Of a stretch of DNA of 64,000 nt, positions 13,253-22,362 are shown in pieces. Numbering within the stretch: position 1 is the stretch's first letter; each line of letters starts with the position of its first letter. The translations under genes were made by a program, and so were the position numbers. Source of the DNA: Gammaproteobacteria bacterium (GTDB taxonomy: Bacteria; Pseudomonadota; Gammaproteobacteria; Xanthomonadales; SZUA-36); the NCBI GenBank assembly GCA_030426265.1, contig JAUHYP010000001.1:186001-250000 (forward strand). The letters run 5' to 3'. A model generated the notes under the pieces. The model saw only the letters and a list, made by a program, of their open reading frames with translations. It was not told the DNA's origin and did not search any database.

Positions 13253-13567
13253 TCAGTCACCGTCTTTTGGAAAGGAAAACAGCGCTTCCAGGACCTCCCG
13301 CGCGCGGTCGGCCTCGGATTTTGCATCCGGGTCGAAGGCGGAATCTGATGGCTGGTACCACTCGCAGAAGTTGGCCAGTTCCTTGTCCTTGACCTCCTCG
13401 GCATCGTCCTCACGGCACTGGTCCGTCACCCGGGGGTCGTACTGGATGCACATGCGGCAGACGTGAAGTTCGATACCGCATTCCGGGCACTGGTCGCGGC
13501 GCGAGAAGGGAAGGGACATCGCGGCCAACGAGGCGCCGCAGCGGAAACAGGCGATGTTGTGGGTCAT
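13253..13567 (-). CDS. Small zinc-ribbon protein of unknown function
   Basis: 104 aa with two knuckle-like pairs close to the N-terminus, CFRCG (about 8-12) and CPECG (about 28-32). Further Cys occur in HVCRMCIQYDP and TDQC, followed by an acidic tail rich in Asp and Glu. The arrangement suggests a bound zinc ion. I do not recognise the family. The start codon shares one base with the stop of the upstream alkyltransferase-like gene (TAATG), so the two are translationally coupled. A 6-bp hairpin (13228-13243) separates it from convergent fghA. Confidence 0.7.
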   Translation of the reverse strand: MTHNIACFRCGASLAAMSLPFSRRDQCPECGIELHVCRMCIQYDPRVTDQCREDDAEEVKDKELANFCEWYQPSDSAFDPDAKSEADRAREVLEALFSFPKDGD

Positions 13568-13947
13568 TACTCAGGATCCGCCCAGAAAATCTTGTCCAGC
13601 GCGCCCTGGTAGCCGTAGCGCGCCAGGTCGACGCGGCCCTTCACGAACACCACGCCTTCGTCCTCCAGGCGGTCCTTCTGGCGCTGGTAGGCCGGCGAGT
13701 CCTTGGGAAAGGAAATCCTGCCCTGGGCGTTGATCACGCGGTGCCAGGGCAGCTCCATGGCCCTGGGCGCCCAGTGCATGGCCTGGCCGACGCGGCGGGC
13801 CCAGCGGGGATTGCCGGACAGGCGCGCCACGTCGCCGTAGGTCAGCACGTGGCCTTCGGGAATGTCGCGCACCACCTGCCAGACGTGCTTCGCCCACTCG
13901 CGATCGGGCTTGTCCGGGCCGGTTCCGGTCTCGGCGCCCGTGCTCAT
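13567..13947 (-). CDS. Alkyltransferase-like protein (ATL), catalytically inactive MGMT homologue
   Basis: 126-aa protein of the methylguanine-DNA methyltransferase C-terminal fold: helix-turn-helix block VLTYGDVARLSG, then VGQAMHWAP, then the active-site loop. In true methyltransferases that loop reads PCHRV; here it is PWHRVINAQG with Trp68 in place of the acceptor Cys. This Cys-to-Trp change defines ATL proteins, which bind O6-alkylguanine lesions and hand them to nucleotide-excision repair instead of repairing them. ATGA overlap with the upstream DUF6498-like gene and TAATG overlap with the downstream zinc-ribbon gene place it in a coupled operon. Confidence 0.88.
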   Translation of the reverse strand: MSTGAETGTGPDKPDREWAKHVWQVVRDIPEGHVLTYGDVARLSGNPRWARRVGQAMHWAPRAMELPWHRVINAQGRISFPKDSPAYQRQKDRLEDEGVVFVKGRVDLARYGYQGALDKIFWADPE

Positions 13948-14717
13948 GCCGCCGCCAGTTCCTGTTCCGGGTCCAGGTACTTCTTCCGTTCGCGCCCGTG
14001 CATGGCCAGGTCGACGAAGGTCTTGAGCACGACCAGCACGACGAGCATGAACACGTGGTCGCCGAACGCCATGGCGGCCATGCCGCCGATGATGATGGTC
14101 ACGTGCAGCGCCACGATGCGCCCGTAGGGCCGCATCATCAGCTCCATCGGGCTGGTGCGGCGGTACTCGCCGCCACCGAGGTAGTTCACGAAGAAGGAAA
14201 ACAGGTGGCTGATGGCCAGCACCGCCAGCGACAGGCCCAGGGCGCCGGCGAACAGCGCCGGGATCGCCGTCCAGGGGTCGTCACCCAGCTCCGTGGAGCC
14301 ATCGAACAGGGCGAAGATGAAAAAGCCGTGACCCGCGCAGAAACCGCCGTAGTGGACGATGAAGAAGGGAATCAGGAACAGCTTCATCGCCCAGCCGCCG
14401 ATGGTGTGCATCAGGCGCATTCGCCTGTCGACCTGGAACGGCTGGCCGAAGCGGTCCTTCGCGCCCTGGAAGGGGTCGGGATTGGCGGTGGCCATCTTCA
14501 GCACGTTGATCACGCCGATGACCAGGTTCTCGGCCCAGTACAGGAAGATGACGTCGAACACGCTCCAGTCGAAGTGAATCACGGCCAGCAGGAGGCCGAG
14601 ATTGACCGCGACCAGCAGCTTGCCGGACGGGCGCGAGAGGCCCGCGTTCACCGCGCCGAAGCCCCTGCGGTCCGCGGTCGCGGCGCGTTCGGGGGTCGGC
14701 GAGGCGGGTCGGGCCAT
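13944..14717 (-). CDS. DUF6498-like multi-pass membrane protein
   Basis: 257 aa with about six hydrophobic segments. These include LLVAVNLGLLLAVIHF, VFDVIFLYWAENLVIGVIN, an IPFFIVHYGGFCAGHGFFIFALF segment, one near ALFAGALGLSLAVLAI, and two near the C-terminus. The WxEN motif in FLYWAENLVIG and the HYGGFCxGHG motif are what I associate with DUF6498 proteins; the function is unknown. It sits 8 bp after the MscS gene stop and overlaps the ATL start by 4 bases. Confidence 0.7.
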   Translation of the reverse strand: MARPASPTPERAATADRRGFGAVNAGLSRPSGKLLVAVNLGLLLAVIHFDWSVFDVIFLYWAENLVIGVINVLKMATANPDPFQGAKDRFGQPFQVDRRMRLMHTIGGWAMKLFLIPFFIVHYGGFCAGHGFFIFALFDGSTELGDDPWTAIPALFAGALGLSLAVLAISHLFSFFVNYLGGGEYRRTSPMELMMRPYGRIVALHVTIIIGGMAAMAFGDHVFMLVVLVVLKTFVDLAMHGRERKKYLDPEQELAAA

Positions 14718-14725
14718 GCCGGGAC

Positions 14726-15559
14726 TCAGTCCTGATTCGCGACCTGGTGCCAGTGTACGTCGGACTGCGGGTAGGGAATGGAAATACCGGCCTCGTCCAG
14801 CGCCACCTTGGTGCGCTCGAGCACGTCCGCCCAGACCGACCAGTAATCGGCCTTGGCCACCCAGGGCCGCACCACGAAGTCCACGCTGCTGTCGCCCAGG
14901 TTGTTCACCCAGACCTGCGGCGCGGGGTCCTTGAGGATCTTGTCGTGCTCGTTGAGCACGCCCATGATCACTTCGTAGGTCTTCTTGAGGTCATCGTCGT
15001 AGCCCACGCCGATGACCATGTCCACACGCCGGGTGTCCTTGGCCGAGTAGTTGGTGATGGCGCCATTCCAGATCTGCGCGTTGGGCACCAGCACCACCTT
15101 GTTGTCGGGCGTGACCAGGCGCGTGGAATTGAGCCAGACCTCGTCGACGGTGCCGGATTCGCCCCCGGCGTCCACGAAGTCACCCTTGGTGAAGGGCCGG
15201 AACAGCACCAGCATCACGCCGGCGGCAAAATTGCTCAGGCTGTCCTTCAGCGCCAGGCCGACCGCCAGGCTGGCGGCACCGACCACGGCCAGCAGCGAGG
15301 CGGGCGCGATGCCCAGCTGGTCCAGGGCCGCGATGATGGCGATGACGGTGACGGCCACGTTGGCGACGGTGCCCAGGAAGTCCACGAGGACCTCGTCGAC
15401 GCCGCGATGTCGGAGCATCTTCTCCAGGACTTTCTGGGCGATGCGCGCCATCCAGCGGCCGATGATGTAGATGAGCAGCACCAGGATGAGCCGGGTGCCG
15501 ATGTTGACGAACAGTGCAGTGAAATCGGTTTCTGCGATGTAGTTGGACAGTTGCTCCAC
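14726..15559 (-). CDS. Small-conductance mechanosensitive channel, MscS family
   Basis: 277-aa inner-membrane channel that opens on hypo-osmotic shock. Three membrane segments occupy about residues 15-110. The pore-lining third helix is recognisable as AVVGAASLAVGLALKDSLSNFAAGVM. The cytoplasmic beta domain follows (GDFVDAGGESGTVDEVWLNSTRLVTPDNKVVLVPN), then the mixed alpha/beta domain. The size is close to E. coli MscS (286 aa). It is the first gene of the group MscS, DUF6498-like, ATL, zinc ribbon. Confidence 0.93.
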   Translation of the reverse strand: MEQLSNYIAETDFTALFVNIGTRLILVLLIYIIGRWMARIAQKVLEKMLRHRGVDEVLVDFLGTVANVAVTVIAIIAALDQLGIAPASLLAVVGAASLAVGLALKDSLSNFAAGVMLVLFRPFTKGDFVDAGGESGTVDEVWLNSTRLVTPDNKVVLVPNAQIWNGAITNYSAKDTRRVDMVIGVGYDDDLKKTYEVIMGVLNEHDKILKDPAPQVWVNNLGDSSVDFVVRPWVAKADYWSVWADVLERTKVALDEAGISIPYPQSDVHWHQVANQD

Positions 15560-15613
15560 GAAATCCCCCCTCGGGATGGTTGTTGTGGGGCTTCGGGGTC
15601 CTGGTCGCCGGTA

Positions 15614-16021
15614 TCAGGCGATGTCGCTGTCGTTCTCCAGGACCTGCTCGAAGCGGTCGGCGATGGGTGCGATGTGATCGACGACGTAAGCGAGTTCGTC
15701 GCCGCTCAGGGAAGCATAAGGCATGTTCTCGCACAGCTTGATGAAGGCGGTGCCGTCGAGGTCCCCGACGGCAAGGTAGCCCACCCGCTGCATCAGGTTG
15801 ATGCGCAGGCATTTCTCGGCATCGAAGTCTTCCAGTGGGACGACGGGGGTCTCGACGCGCAGGAAGCGCTTGCCGTCATCGGCCTTCAGTTCCGCCAGGA
15901 AGATGCTTTGCTTGCGGCCACGGTTGCCCACCGGGCACTCGAAGCCCAGCAGGAATGGCTCGTCGATCATGAGTTCGTGCCGCGCCTTCACGAAGTCGCG
16001 CACTTCTGCGAATGTTTCCAC
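15614..16021 (-). CDS. Conserved hypothetical protein, possible secretion-chaperone-like fold
   Basis: 135 aa, soluble, no signal peptide. The layout has an N-terminal helix (FAEVRDFVKARH), a five-strand-like middle (PFLLGFECPVGNRGRKQSIFLAEL) and a C-terminal helix (SGDELAYVVDHIAPIADRFEQVLEND). This resembles YbjN/type III chaperone-like folds, but only by eye. Function unknown. It lies 54 bp upstream of the MscS gene and 18 bp downstream of the SDR gene on the same strand. Confidence 0.65.
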   Translation of the reverse strand: METFAEVRDFVKARHELMIDEPFLLGFECPVGNRGRKQSIFLAELKADDGKRFLRVETPVVPLEDFDAEKCLRINLMQRVGYLAVGDLDGTAFIKLCENMPYASLSGDELAYVVDHIAPIADRFEQVLENDSDIA

Positions 16022-16039
16022 GCCTGACTCCTCGCCCTC

Positions 16040-16801
16040 TTACTTCGGCTGCATGCGCACCGCGCCGTCCAGCCGGATGGTCTCCCCGTTGAAGTATCCA
16101 TTTTCCACGATATGGGCCGCCAGTTCAGCATATTCCGAGGGCTTGCCCAGGCGGGAGGGGAAGGGGATGGAGGCGGCGAGCGATTCCTGGATGTGTTCCG
16201 GCATGCCGTCCGCCATCGGCGTCCAGAAGATGCCGGGGGCGATGGTGTTGACCCGAACGCCGATGCGCGTGAATTCGCGCGCCAGGGGCAGCGTCATGCC
16301 CACGATGCCGCCCTTGGAGGCGGAGTAGGCGGCCTGGCCGACCTGGCCCTCATAGGCCGCGACCGAGGCGGTGTTGATGATCACGCCACGCTCGCCGTCT
16401 TCGTTGGGCACGTTCTCCTCCATCGCGGCGGCAGCGGCCTTGACGGCGTTGAAGCTGCCGATGAGGTTGATCTGGATGACCTTGCTGAAATAGTCCAGCG
16501 GCATGGGCCCTTCGCGGCCCAGGGTGCGGCCGGCGCCGATGATCCCGGCGCAGTTCACGCAGACGTTCACGCCCCCCATGAACTCGACGGCCTTGGCCAC
16601 GGCGTCGCTCACTGCCTGCTCGCTGGTCACGTCGGTGTGCACGTACAGCGCGCCCAGCTCTTCCTCGGCCTTCGCGCCCGCTTCATCGTTGATGTCCAGC
16701 AGGGTGACGCGCCCGCCATGGGCGGTGAAGTGCTTGGCCACGGCCAGGCCGAGGCCCGACACGCCGCCGGTGATGACGGCCTTGACGTTTTCCAGTTGCA
16801 T
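16040..16801 (-). CDS. Short-chain dehydrogenase, type-2 3-hydroxyacyl-CoA dehydrogenase-like
   Basis: 253-aa SDR with the NAD(H) motif TGGVSGLGLA, an acidic residue after strand 2 (LLDIND) that favours NAD+, the NCAGI block and the catalytic Ser plus YxxxK (TASVAAYEGQVGQAAYSASKGG). The APGIFWTPM block and overall pattern fit HSD10-like 3-hydroxy(-2-methyl)acyl-CoA dehydrogenases. The neighbours (acyl-CoA carboxylase beta subunit and thiolase) support an acyl-CoA substrate, for instance in isoleucine or fatty-acid breakdown. Substrate is inferred. Confidence 0.82.
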   Translation of the reverse strand: MQLENVKAVITGGVSGLGLAVAKHFTAHGGRVTLLDINDEAGAKAEEELGALYVHTDVTSEQAVSDAVAKAVEFMGGVNVCVNCAGIIGAGRTLGREGPMPLDYFSKVIQINLIGSFNAVKAAAAAMEENVPNEDGERGVIINTASVAAYEGQVGQAAYSASKGGIVGMTLPLAREFTRIGVRVNTIAPGIFWTPMADGMPEHIQESLAASIPFPSRLGKPSEYAELAAHIVENGYFNGETIRLDGAVRMQPK

Positions 16802-16900
16802 GGGGATTTCCTCGAATTCGGTTCGCAGGGGTGGGAATTGTACGGGTTTGGCGCGAGGATTTCGGCCCGCGCCGGGTGTTCGTCCGGTGGACCGGCGCCC

Positions 16901-18508
16901 TTACATTCTGAAAATGCCGTGGCGGCCCTTCACCACCGGGGCGTTGGCCGCGATGGCCAGGCCGCGCGCCAGCGTGGCGCGGGTGTCCGCCGGGTCGATG
17001 ATGCCGTCGTCCCAGAGCCTCGCCGTGGCGTAGAAGGGGTGGCCCTGGCGCTCGTAGTTCTCGCGGATGGGGGCGCGGAATTCGGCCTCGTCTTCGGCGC
17101 TCCACTGCTTGCCGGCGGCCTCCAGGCCGTCGCGGCGCACCGTGGCCAGCACCGAGGACGCCTGCTCGCCGCCCATGACCGAAATCCGGGCGTTGGGCCA
17201 CATCCACAAGAAACGCGGGCCGTAGGCGCGCCCGCACATGGCGTAGTTGCCGGCGCCGAAGCTGCCGCCGATGACCACGGTGAAGCAGGGCACGTGGCTG
17301 GTGGCCACGGCGGTGACCATCTTGGCCCCGTCCTTGGCGATGCCGGCCTGCTCGTAGGCCTTGCCCACCATGAAGCCGGTGATGTTCTGCAGGAACACCA
17401 GCGGGATGTCGCGCTTGTTGCACAGCTGGATGAAATGCGCGGCTTTCAGCGCGGACTCGGAGAACAGGATGCCGTTGTTGGCAACGATGCCCACCGGCCA
17501 GCCGTCGATGTGCGCGAATCCGCAGACCAGGGTCTTGCCGTAACGCGCCTTGAACTCGTGGAACTCGCTGCCGTCGACGATGCGTGCGATGACTTCCTTG
17601 ATGGGCAACTGGAAGCGGCTGTCCTTCGGCACCACGCCGTACAGTTCCTCGGCGGCGTAAACCGGCTCCCGCGGGGTCTCGCGCACGTACGGCGCCGACA
17701 CCGGGCGGTTGAGGTGGGCCAGGGCCTCGCGGGCCAGCTGCAGGGCGTGGTCGTCGTCCTCGGCGAAGTGGTCCGCCACGCCGGACTTGGTGGTGTGCAC
17801 GGTGGCGCCACCGAGCGTCTCGGCATCCACCACCTCGCCGGTGGCCGCACGGACCAGTGGCGGGCCGCCCAGGAAGATCGTGCCCTGTTCCTTGACGATG
17901 ATGGACTCGTCGCACATTGCCGGCACGTAGGCGCCGCCCGCGGTGCAGGAACCCATCACCACGGCGATCTGCGGGATGTTGCGGGCCGACAGGCGCGCCT
18001 GGTTGTAGAAGATACGCCCGAAGTGGTCGCGGTCCGGAAACACCTCGTCCTGCAGCGGCAGGAAGGCGCCGCCGGAATCGACGAGGTAGACGCAGGGCAG
18101 GTGGTTCTCGGCGGCGATGTCCTGCGCGCGCAGGTGCTTCTTCACCGTCATCGGGAAGTAGGTGCCGCCCTTCACGGTGGCGTCGTTGGCCACCACCATC
18201 ACGTCCCGCCCGTGCACCTGGCCGATGCCGGCGATGACGCCCGCGCCCGGCGCCTGGTTGTCGTACAGCCCGTGGGCCGCCATGGGCGAGAGCTCCAGGA
18301 ACGGACTGTCCTCGTCCAGCAGGCCCGCGACGCGGTCACGCGGCAGCAACTTGCCGCGCTTGAGGTGCTTGACCCGGGCGTCGTCCCCGCCGCCCAGGCG
18401 CACGACGTCGAGCTGCTCGCGCAGGGCCTGGACCTGGGTCTTCAGGGCCGCGGCGTTGGCGGTGAATTCGGTGCTTCCGGTATCGAGCCTGGATTCGATC
18501 AGGGACAT
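16901..18508 (-). CDS. Acyl-CoA carboxylase carboxyltransferase (beta) subunit, probably methylcrotonoyl-CoA carboxylase
   Basis: 535 aa, the usual length of methylcrotonoyl-CoA carboxylase beta subunits. It has the two-part crotonase-fold carboxyltransferase with motifs [17 protein letters not shown], a [10 protein letters not shown] acyl-CoA block, [40 protein letters not shown] and [20 protein letters not shown]. The frame is open further upstream, but the ATG at 18506-18508 gives the standard N-terminus. The biotin-carrying alpha subunit, the enoyl-CoA hydratase and HMG-CoA lyase of a normal liu operon are not next to it, so the substrate assignment rests on length and motif pattern. Confidence 0.85.
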   Translation of the reverse strand: MSLIESRLDTGSTEFTANAAALKTQVQALREQLDVVRLGGGDDARVKHLKRGKLLPRDRVAGLLDEDSPFLELSPMAAHGLYDNQAPGAGVIAGIGQVHGRDVMVVANDATVKGGTYFPMTVKKHLRAQDIAAENHLPCVYLVDSGGAFLPLQDEVFPDRDHFGRIFYNQARLSARNIPQIAVVMGSCTAGGAYVPAMCDESIIVKEQGTIFLGGPPLVRAATGEVVDAETLGGATVHTTKSGVADHFAEDDDHALQLAREALAHLNRPVSAPYVRETPREPVYAAEELYGVVPKDSRFQLPIKEVIARIVDGSEFHEFKARYGKTLVCGFAHIDGWPVGIVANNGILFSESALKAAHFIQLCNKRDIPLVFLQNITGFMVGKAYEQAGIAKDGAKMVTAVATSHVPCFTVVIGGSFGAGNYAMCGRAYGPRFLWMWPNARISVMGGEQASSVLATVRRDGLEAAGKQWSAEDEAEFRAPIRENYERQGHPFYATARLWDDGIIDPADTRATLARGLAIAANAPVVKGRHGIFRM

Positions 18509-18522
18509 GGCCGGCCCCGAGC

Positions 18523-19695
18523 TCAGGCCAGTTCGATCGCGATGGCGGTCGCTTCCCCGCCGCCGTTGCACAGCGCGGCCACGCCCTTTTTCAGGCCGCG
18601 GCTGCGCAGGGCGTAGATCAGCGTGGTCAGGATGCGCGCGCCGCTGGCGCCGATGGGGTGCCCGAGGGCACAGGCGCCGCCGTTGACGTTGACCTTCTCG
18701 TGCGGGATGGCGTGCTCGTGCATGGCCGCCATGGTGACCGCCGCGAAGGCTTCGTTCACCTCGAACAGGTCGACGTCGCCGATGCTCCAGCCGGCTTTTT
18801 TCAGCACATTGGCGATGGCGCCCACCGGGGCGGTGGTGAACCAGCCCGGCTCCTGGGAGTGCATGGCGTGGGCGACGATGGTCGCCAGCGGCGTCACGCC
18901 CAGGGCCTGGGCCTTCTCCGCACTCATGATCACCGTGGCGGCGGCGCCGTCGGAAATCTTCGACGAGGTGGCGGCAGTCACGGTGCCATCCTTGGCGAAG
19001 GCGGCGCGCAGCGTGGGGATCTTCGCGAGATCACAGCGCGGCGGCTCCTCGTCCTTGGCCACCACGGTCTCGCCGCGGCGGCTGGTGATCGTGACCGGGA
19101 CGATTTCGGCGTCGAAGTCGCCGTCCATCGCACGCAGGGCGCGTTCCACGGAGGTCACGCCGAAGGCGTCCTGGTCCTCGCGGGTGAACTCATACTTGTC
19201 GGCGCAACGCTGTCCGTAAACGCCCATCATGAAACCTTCGTCCGGGTCCTGCAGCCCGTCCGTGAACATGTGGTCCAGCACTTCGCCATGTCCCATGCGG
19301 TAGCCGCCACGTGCTTTCGGCAGCAGGTAAGGCGCCCGGGTCATTGACTCCATGCCACCGGCGACGGCCACCTCGTAGCTCCCGGCCTTGATGGCGTCGT
19401 GGGCCTGCATGATGGCGACAAGGCCTGAACTGCAGGCCTTGTTGACGGTCAGCGCACCGGCCGAATCCGGGATTCCAGCCTTGCGTGAGGCGAGTCGCGC
19501 CGGGGCCTGGCCGACGCCGGCGGGCAGCACACAGCCCATGACCACATCGTCGATTTCTCCCATGTCGATGCCCGCTTGCGCGATCGCGCCTCTAATTGCG
19601 GCAGCGCCCAGCTCGTCGGCGGGAACCTCGGCGAACTGGCCCTGGAAGGAACCGATGGGGGTGCGCTTGGCGGCGGCGATCACGACCTTGCTCAT
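18523..19695 (-). CDS. Acetyl-CoA C-acetyltransferase (thiolase)
   Basis: 390-aa type II thiolase. It has the acyl-accepting Cys in VNKACSSGL (about residue 88), the FEVNEAFA block, the [19 protein letters not shown] block with the catalytic His, and the C-terminal catalytic Cys in [15 protein letters not shown]. It condenses or cleaves acetoacetyl-CoA or longer 3-ketoacyl-CoA; chain length cannot be read from sequence. It is the first gene of the leftward run with the carboxylase beta subunit (14 bp apart) and the SDR. Confidence 0.93.
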   Translation of the reverse strand: MSKVVIAAAKRTPIGSFQGQFAEVPADELGAAAIRGAIAQAGIDMGEIDDVVMGCVLPAGVGQAPARLASRKAGIPDSAGALTVNKACSSGLVAIMQAHDAIKAGSYEVAVAGGMESMTRAPYLLPKARGGYRMGHGEVLDHMFTDGLQDPDEGFMMGVYGQRCADKYEFTREDQDAFGVTSVERALRAMDGDFDAEIVPVTITSRRGETVVAKDEEPPRCDLAKIPTLRAAFAKDGTVTAATSSKISDGAAATVIMSAEKAQALGVTPLATIVAHAMHSQEPGWFTTAPVGAIANVLKKAGWSIGDVDLFEVNEAFAAVTMAAMHEHAIPHEKVNVNGGACALGHPIGASGARILTTLIYALRSRGLKKGVAALCNGGGEATAIAIELA

Positions 19696-19895
19696 GGGGA
19701 AGTCTCCGGTGTCATTCGATGGGCTTGAATGTGGTGGCGCTCGATGGCCAATGAAAGGGGGCAGGCGAACCGATTTCCGGGCCCGCCTGGCGTGGCGCGG
19801 CGTTCGGGTTCGGCAGGGTATAGTTTACCTTTCGATCCACGTCCCTACAGGATGGCGGGCACGCGACGCCTGCCAAAGTCCGTCCGGAGATTCCC

Positions 19896-21533
19896 TTGCC
19901 CCGCCGCAACGCCCTGATACTCGTATGCCTGGCCAGTTTTTTCCTGTCCGCCTGCGGCGTGGAGAGTGACGATTCCGCACCCGAAACGCCGGCCCCGGAG
20001 GCCGGGGCTGCACCGGCCGTGGTGGCGAGTGCGGACCCGGACGGCCCGGCCCGGTCCGGCGCTGTTCAAACTGGCCCTGCCGGGGTTTCCGGTGCCGATT
20101 CCTCCAGGAAGAGCGCCGTTCCGCTGAAGGGCCTTGTCGCGATGAACTTTCCGAACGTTCGCCTGGATCGCGTGCTGCAAGGGATGAGCCATCCCTGGGC
20201 TTTCGAGTTCCTGGACGCCGACACGGTCATCGTCACCGAGTTGCGCGGGCGGCTGTTCCGTTACCGCCTGGACACGGGGGAGGGCACGGAGATCACGGGC
20301 GTGCCCGAGGTGGCGCAGGGCTACGCGCAGACCGGCCTGCTGGACGTGGAAGTCCATCCCGATTTCGCCAGCAACCGGCGCATCTACTTCAGCTACGTGG
20401 CGCGCGCTGAGCCCGAAGGCCTGCAAGCCGTCCGGACGGAACCCCTGGCGCCGCACGAAGGCTCGGGAGACGGCCCGGACGGCGCCGCGGCATTCATGAC
20501 CGTGCTGTCGACGGCCGTCATCGAGGGCGACCGCCTGGTCGACCTGCGAACGATCCTGGCGGCGACTCCCGCGACCTGGTCCCCGGCGAACTTCGGGGGC
20601 GCCCTGGAATTCGACGACCAGGGAAAGCTGTACGTCTCGATCGGCGATCGTTCGGAGCGACACCTGTCGCAGTCGGGCAAGCGGTTACAGGGCAAGATCC
20701 TGCGCCTGAACGACGACGGCTCGACGCCCGCGGACAACCCCTTCGTCGGCGATCCCGAGGTGGACGACCGCATCTACGCACTCGGCGTGCGCAACCCGCA
20801 GGGCCTGCATTTCGACGCGCCCAGCGGCCGGCTGTTCGAGTCCGAACACGGTCCCATGGGGGGCGACGAGATCAACCTCATCGAGGCCGGGGCGAATTAT
20901 GGCTGGCCGATCGTCACCTATGGCCGGAACTACACCGGCGAGGTCATCAGCGAAGCCACCCACGGCGAGGGCCTGGTGCAGCCCCTGTTTCATTTCACGC
21001 CGTCGATCGCCGTCTCGCCGCTGGCCGTGTACCGCGGCGCACAGTTTCCCGAATGGGACGGCGACCTGCTGGTCGGCGCCCTGAAGGACAAGCACGTCGT
21101 GCGGCTGGACCTGGACGGAGCGGTGGTCCGCTCCGCCTATCCCTTCCTGGGCACGCTCAACGCCCGGGTGCGGGACGTGAAAGTGGCCGCCGACGGCTCC
21201 GTGTACGTGCTGATCCAGTTCGGCGCCCTGTATCGCCTGTCCCGAACGGCGGCGAGCGAACCGGAAGGGGCCGGCCTGACCGGGGCGGATATCTATGCCC
21301 TGGCCTGCGCGGCCTGCCACGACTCGGGCGAGGCAGGGGCGCCGACCCTGGGCCAGCAGGAACGCTGGAACACCATCGCGGCGCAGGACCGGGCGACCAT
21401 CGAACGGCATGTGCTCGAGGGTCTCCGGGCCATGCCGGAGCGGGGCGGTTGCTACGCCTGCTCGGACGCGCACCTGGAAGCGGCCACGGACCACATGCTG
21501 GAGCGTGCCGGCGTGACGCCGGCGGTGGATTGA
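19896..21533 (+). CDS. Lipoprotein PQQ-dependent sugar dehydrogenase fused to a cytochrome c domain
   Basis: 545 aa. A lipoprotein signal ends in the lipobox LSAC (Cys at about 20), followed by a disordered Pro/Ala-rich linker and a soluble-glucose-dehydrogenase-type beta-propeller (residues about 80-450). Propeller motifs include MSHPWAFEFL, GLLDVEVHPDF, FGGALEFD, GKILRLNDDGS, ALGVRNPQGL and HGPMGGDEINLIEAGANYGWP. A C-terminal c-type haem site CAACH follows (Cys471, Cys474, His475). Such proteins oxidise aldoses in the periplasm and pass electrons to the haem. The TTG at 19896 is taken as start because GGAGA lies 5 bases upstream and it yields the complete lipoprotein signal. It is divergent from the thiolase gene. 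Confidence 0.87.
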   Translation: MPRRNALILVCLASFFLSACGVESDDSAPETPAPEAGAAPAVVASADPDGPARSGAVQTGPAGVSGADSSRKSAVPLKGLVAMNFPNVRLDRVLQGMSHPWAFEFLDADTVIVTELRGRLFRYRLDTGEGTEITGVPEVAQGYAQTGLLDVEVHPDFASNRRIYFSYVARAEPEGLQAVRTEPLAPHEGSGDGPDGAAAFMTVLSTAVIEGDRLVDLRTILAATPATWSPANFGGALEFDDQGKLYVSIGDRSERHLSQSGKRLQGKILRLNDDGSTPADNPFVGDPEVDDRIYALGVRNPQGLHFDAPSGRLFESEHGPMGGDEINLIEAGANYGWPIVTYGRNYTGEVISEATHGEGLVQPLFHFTPSIAVSPLAVYRGAQFPEWDGDLLVGALKDKHVVRLDLDGAVVRSAYPFLGTLNARVRDVKVAADGSVYVLIQFGALYRLSRTAASEPEGAGLTGADIYALACAACHDSGEAGAPTLGQQERWNTIAAQDRATIERHVLEGLRAMPERGGCYACSDAHLEAATDHMLERAGVTPAVD

Positions 21534-21561
21534 CGGGACGCCCGGGCGGCGGCCGGGGTCG

Positions 21562-22362
21562 TCAGCCGTCGATGACCTCGTTCAACGCGATCCAGACACC
21601 GGGCGCCGCGGCGATCATCGGTGCGCCGGTGAGCAAGTGGGTGGCCTGTCGAACGGGCTCGTTGGTGCGACCACCCGCTTCGCGGACGATGAGGTCTCCG
21701 GCGATGGCGTCCCAGGCATTCATGTGCGGTTCGTAGTATCCGATCAGTCGGCCGGCGGCGACGTGCGCCAGGGACAGGGCGCCACTGCCGCACCGATGAA
21801 ACATGCCGTTGGCATCCAGGAGCCGGCGCATCGGCGCCAGGGTGTCGTCCGTGCTCACGCGGTTGGAGTGGCCCATACCCACGAGCCCTTCGTCCAGGCG
21901 TGTCACCGAGGCGGTGGACATCGGTTGGTCATTGAGGGTCGCGCCACCGTCGAGCAGGGCGCTGAACAGTTCATCGTGGGTCGGGTCGTAGATGACGCCC
22001 AGGCGCACCCGGCCGTCATGAAACCAGGCAATGGACACGCACCAGGTGCGCAGTCCGCAGAGAAAGGGCTGGGTGCCGTCAATGGGGTCGACCACCCAGG
22101 TGCCCAGCGACGCGTCCGGCCGGAAGCTGTCGCAGCTTTCCTCCCCCAGGAAGGCGTCATCGGGGTAGCGGTTGATGACGGCGTCCCGGACCAGGCGCTC
22201 AACGGTGTCATCCGCCTCGGTCACCATGTCCTGGACGCCCTTGCTGCGCACGTCCAGGGCGCCGAGGTCCCGCGAAAATTCCAGCGCGGTGGCACCGGCC
22301 TCCCGGGCAAGCGCCCCGGCGAACGCCAGGCGCTCCGCCATTGTTTCCCCTGGTGCCGTCAT
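21562..22362 (-). CDS. Inositol-monophosphatase-family phosphatase
   Basis: 266-aa Mg2+/Li+-sensitive phosphatase fold with the three metal-site blocks: GEES (73-76), DPIDGT (92-97, followed by QPF instead of the usual xNF) and WDAIAGD (217-223). Relatives hydrolyse myo-inositol 1-phosphate, histidinol phosphate or adenosine 3',5'-bisphosphate. The context of an organophosphate transporter, phytase and the complete inositol pathway favours inositol monophosphates. The start at 22362 overlaps the stop of the upstream lipoprotein gene (ATGA); a second ATG is 7 codons in. Last gene of a three-gene leftward operon. Confidence 0.85.
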   Translation of the reverse strand: MTAPGETMAERLAFAGALAREAGATALEFSRDLGALDVRSKGVQDMVTEADDTVERLVRDAVINRYPDDAFLGEESCDSFRPDASLGTWVVDPIDGTQPFLCGLRTWCVSIAWFHDGRVRLGVIYDPTHDELFSALLDGGATLNDQPMSTASVTRLDEGLVGMGHSNRVSTDDTLAPMRRLLDANGMFHRCGSGALSLAHVAAGRLIGYYEPHMNAWDAIAGDLIVREAGGRTNEPVRQATHLLTGAPMIAAAPGVWIALNEVIDG

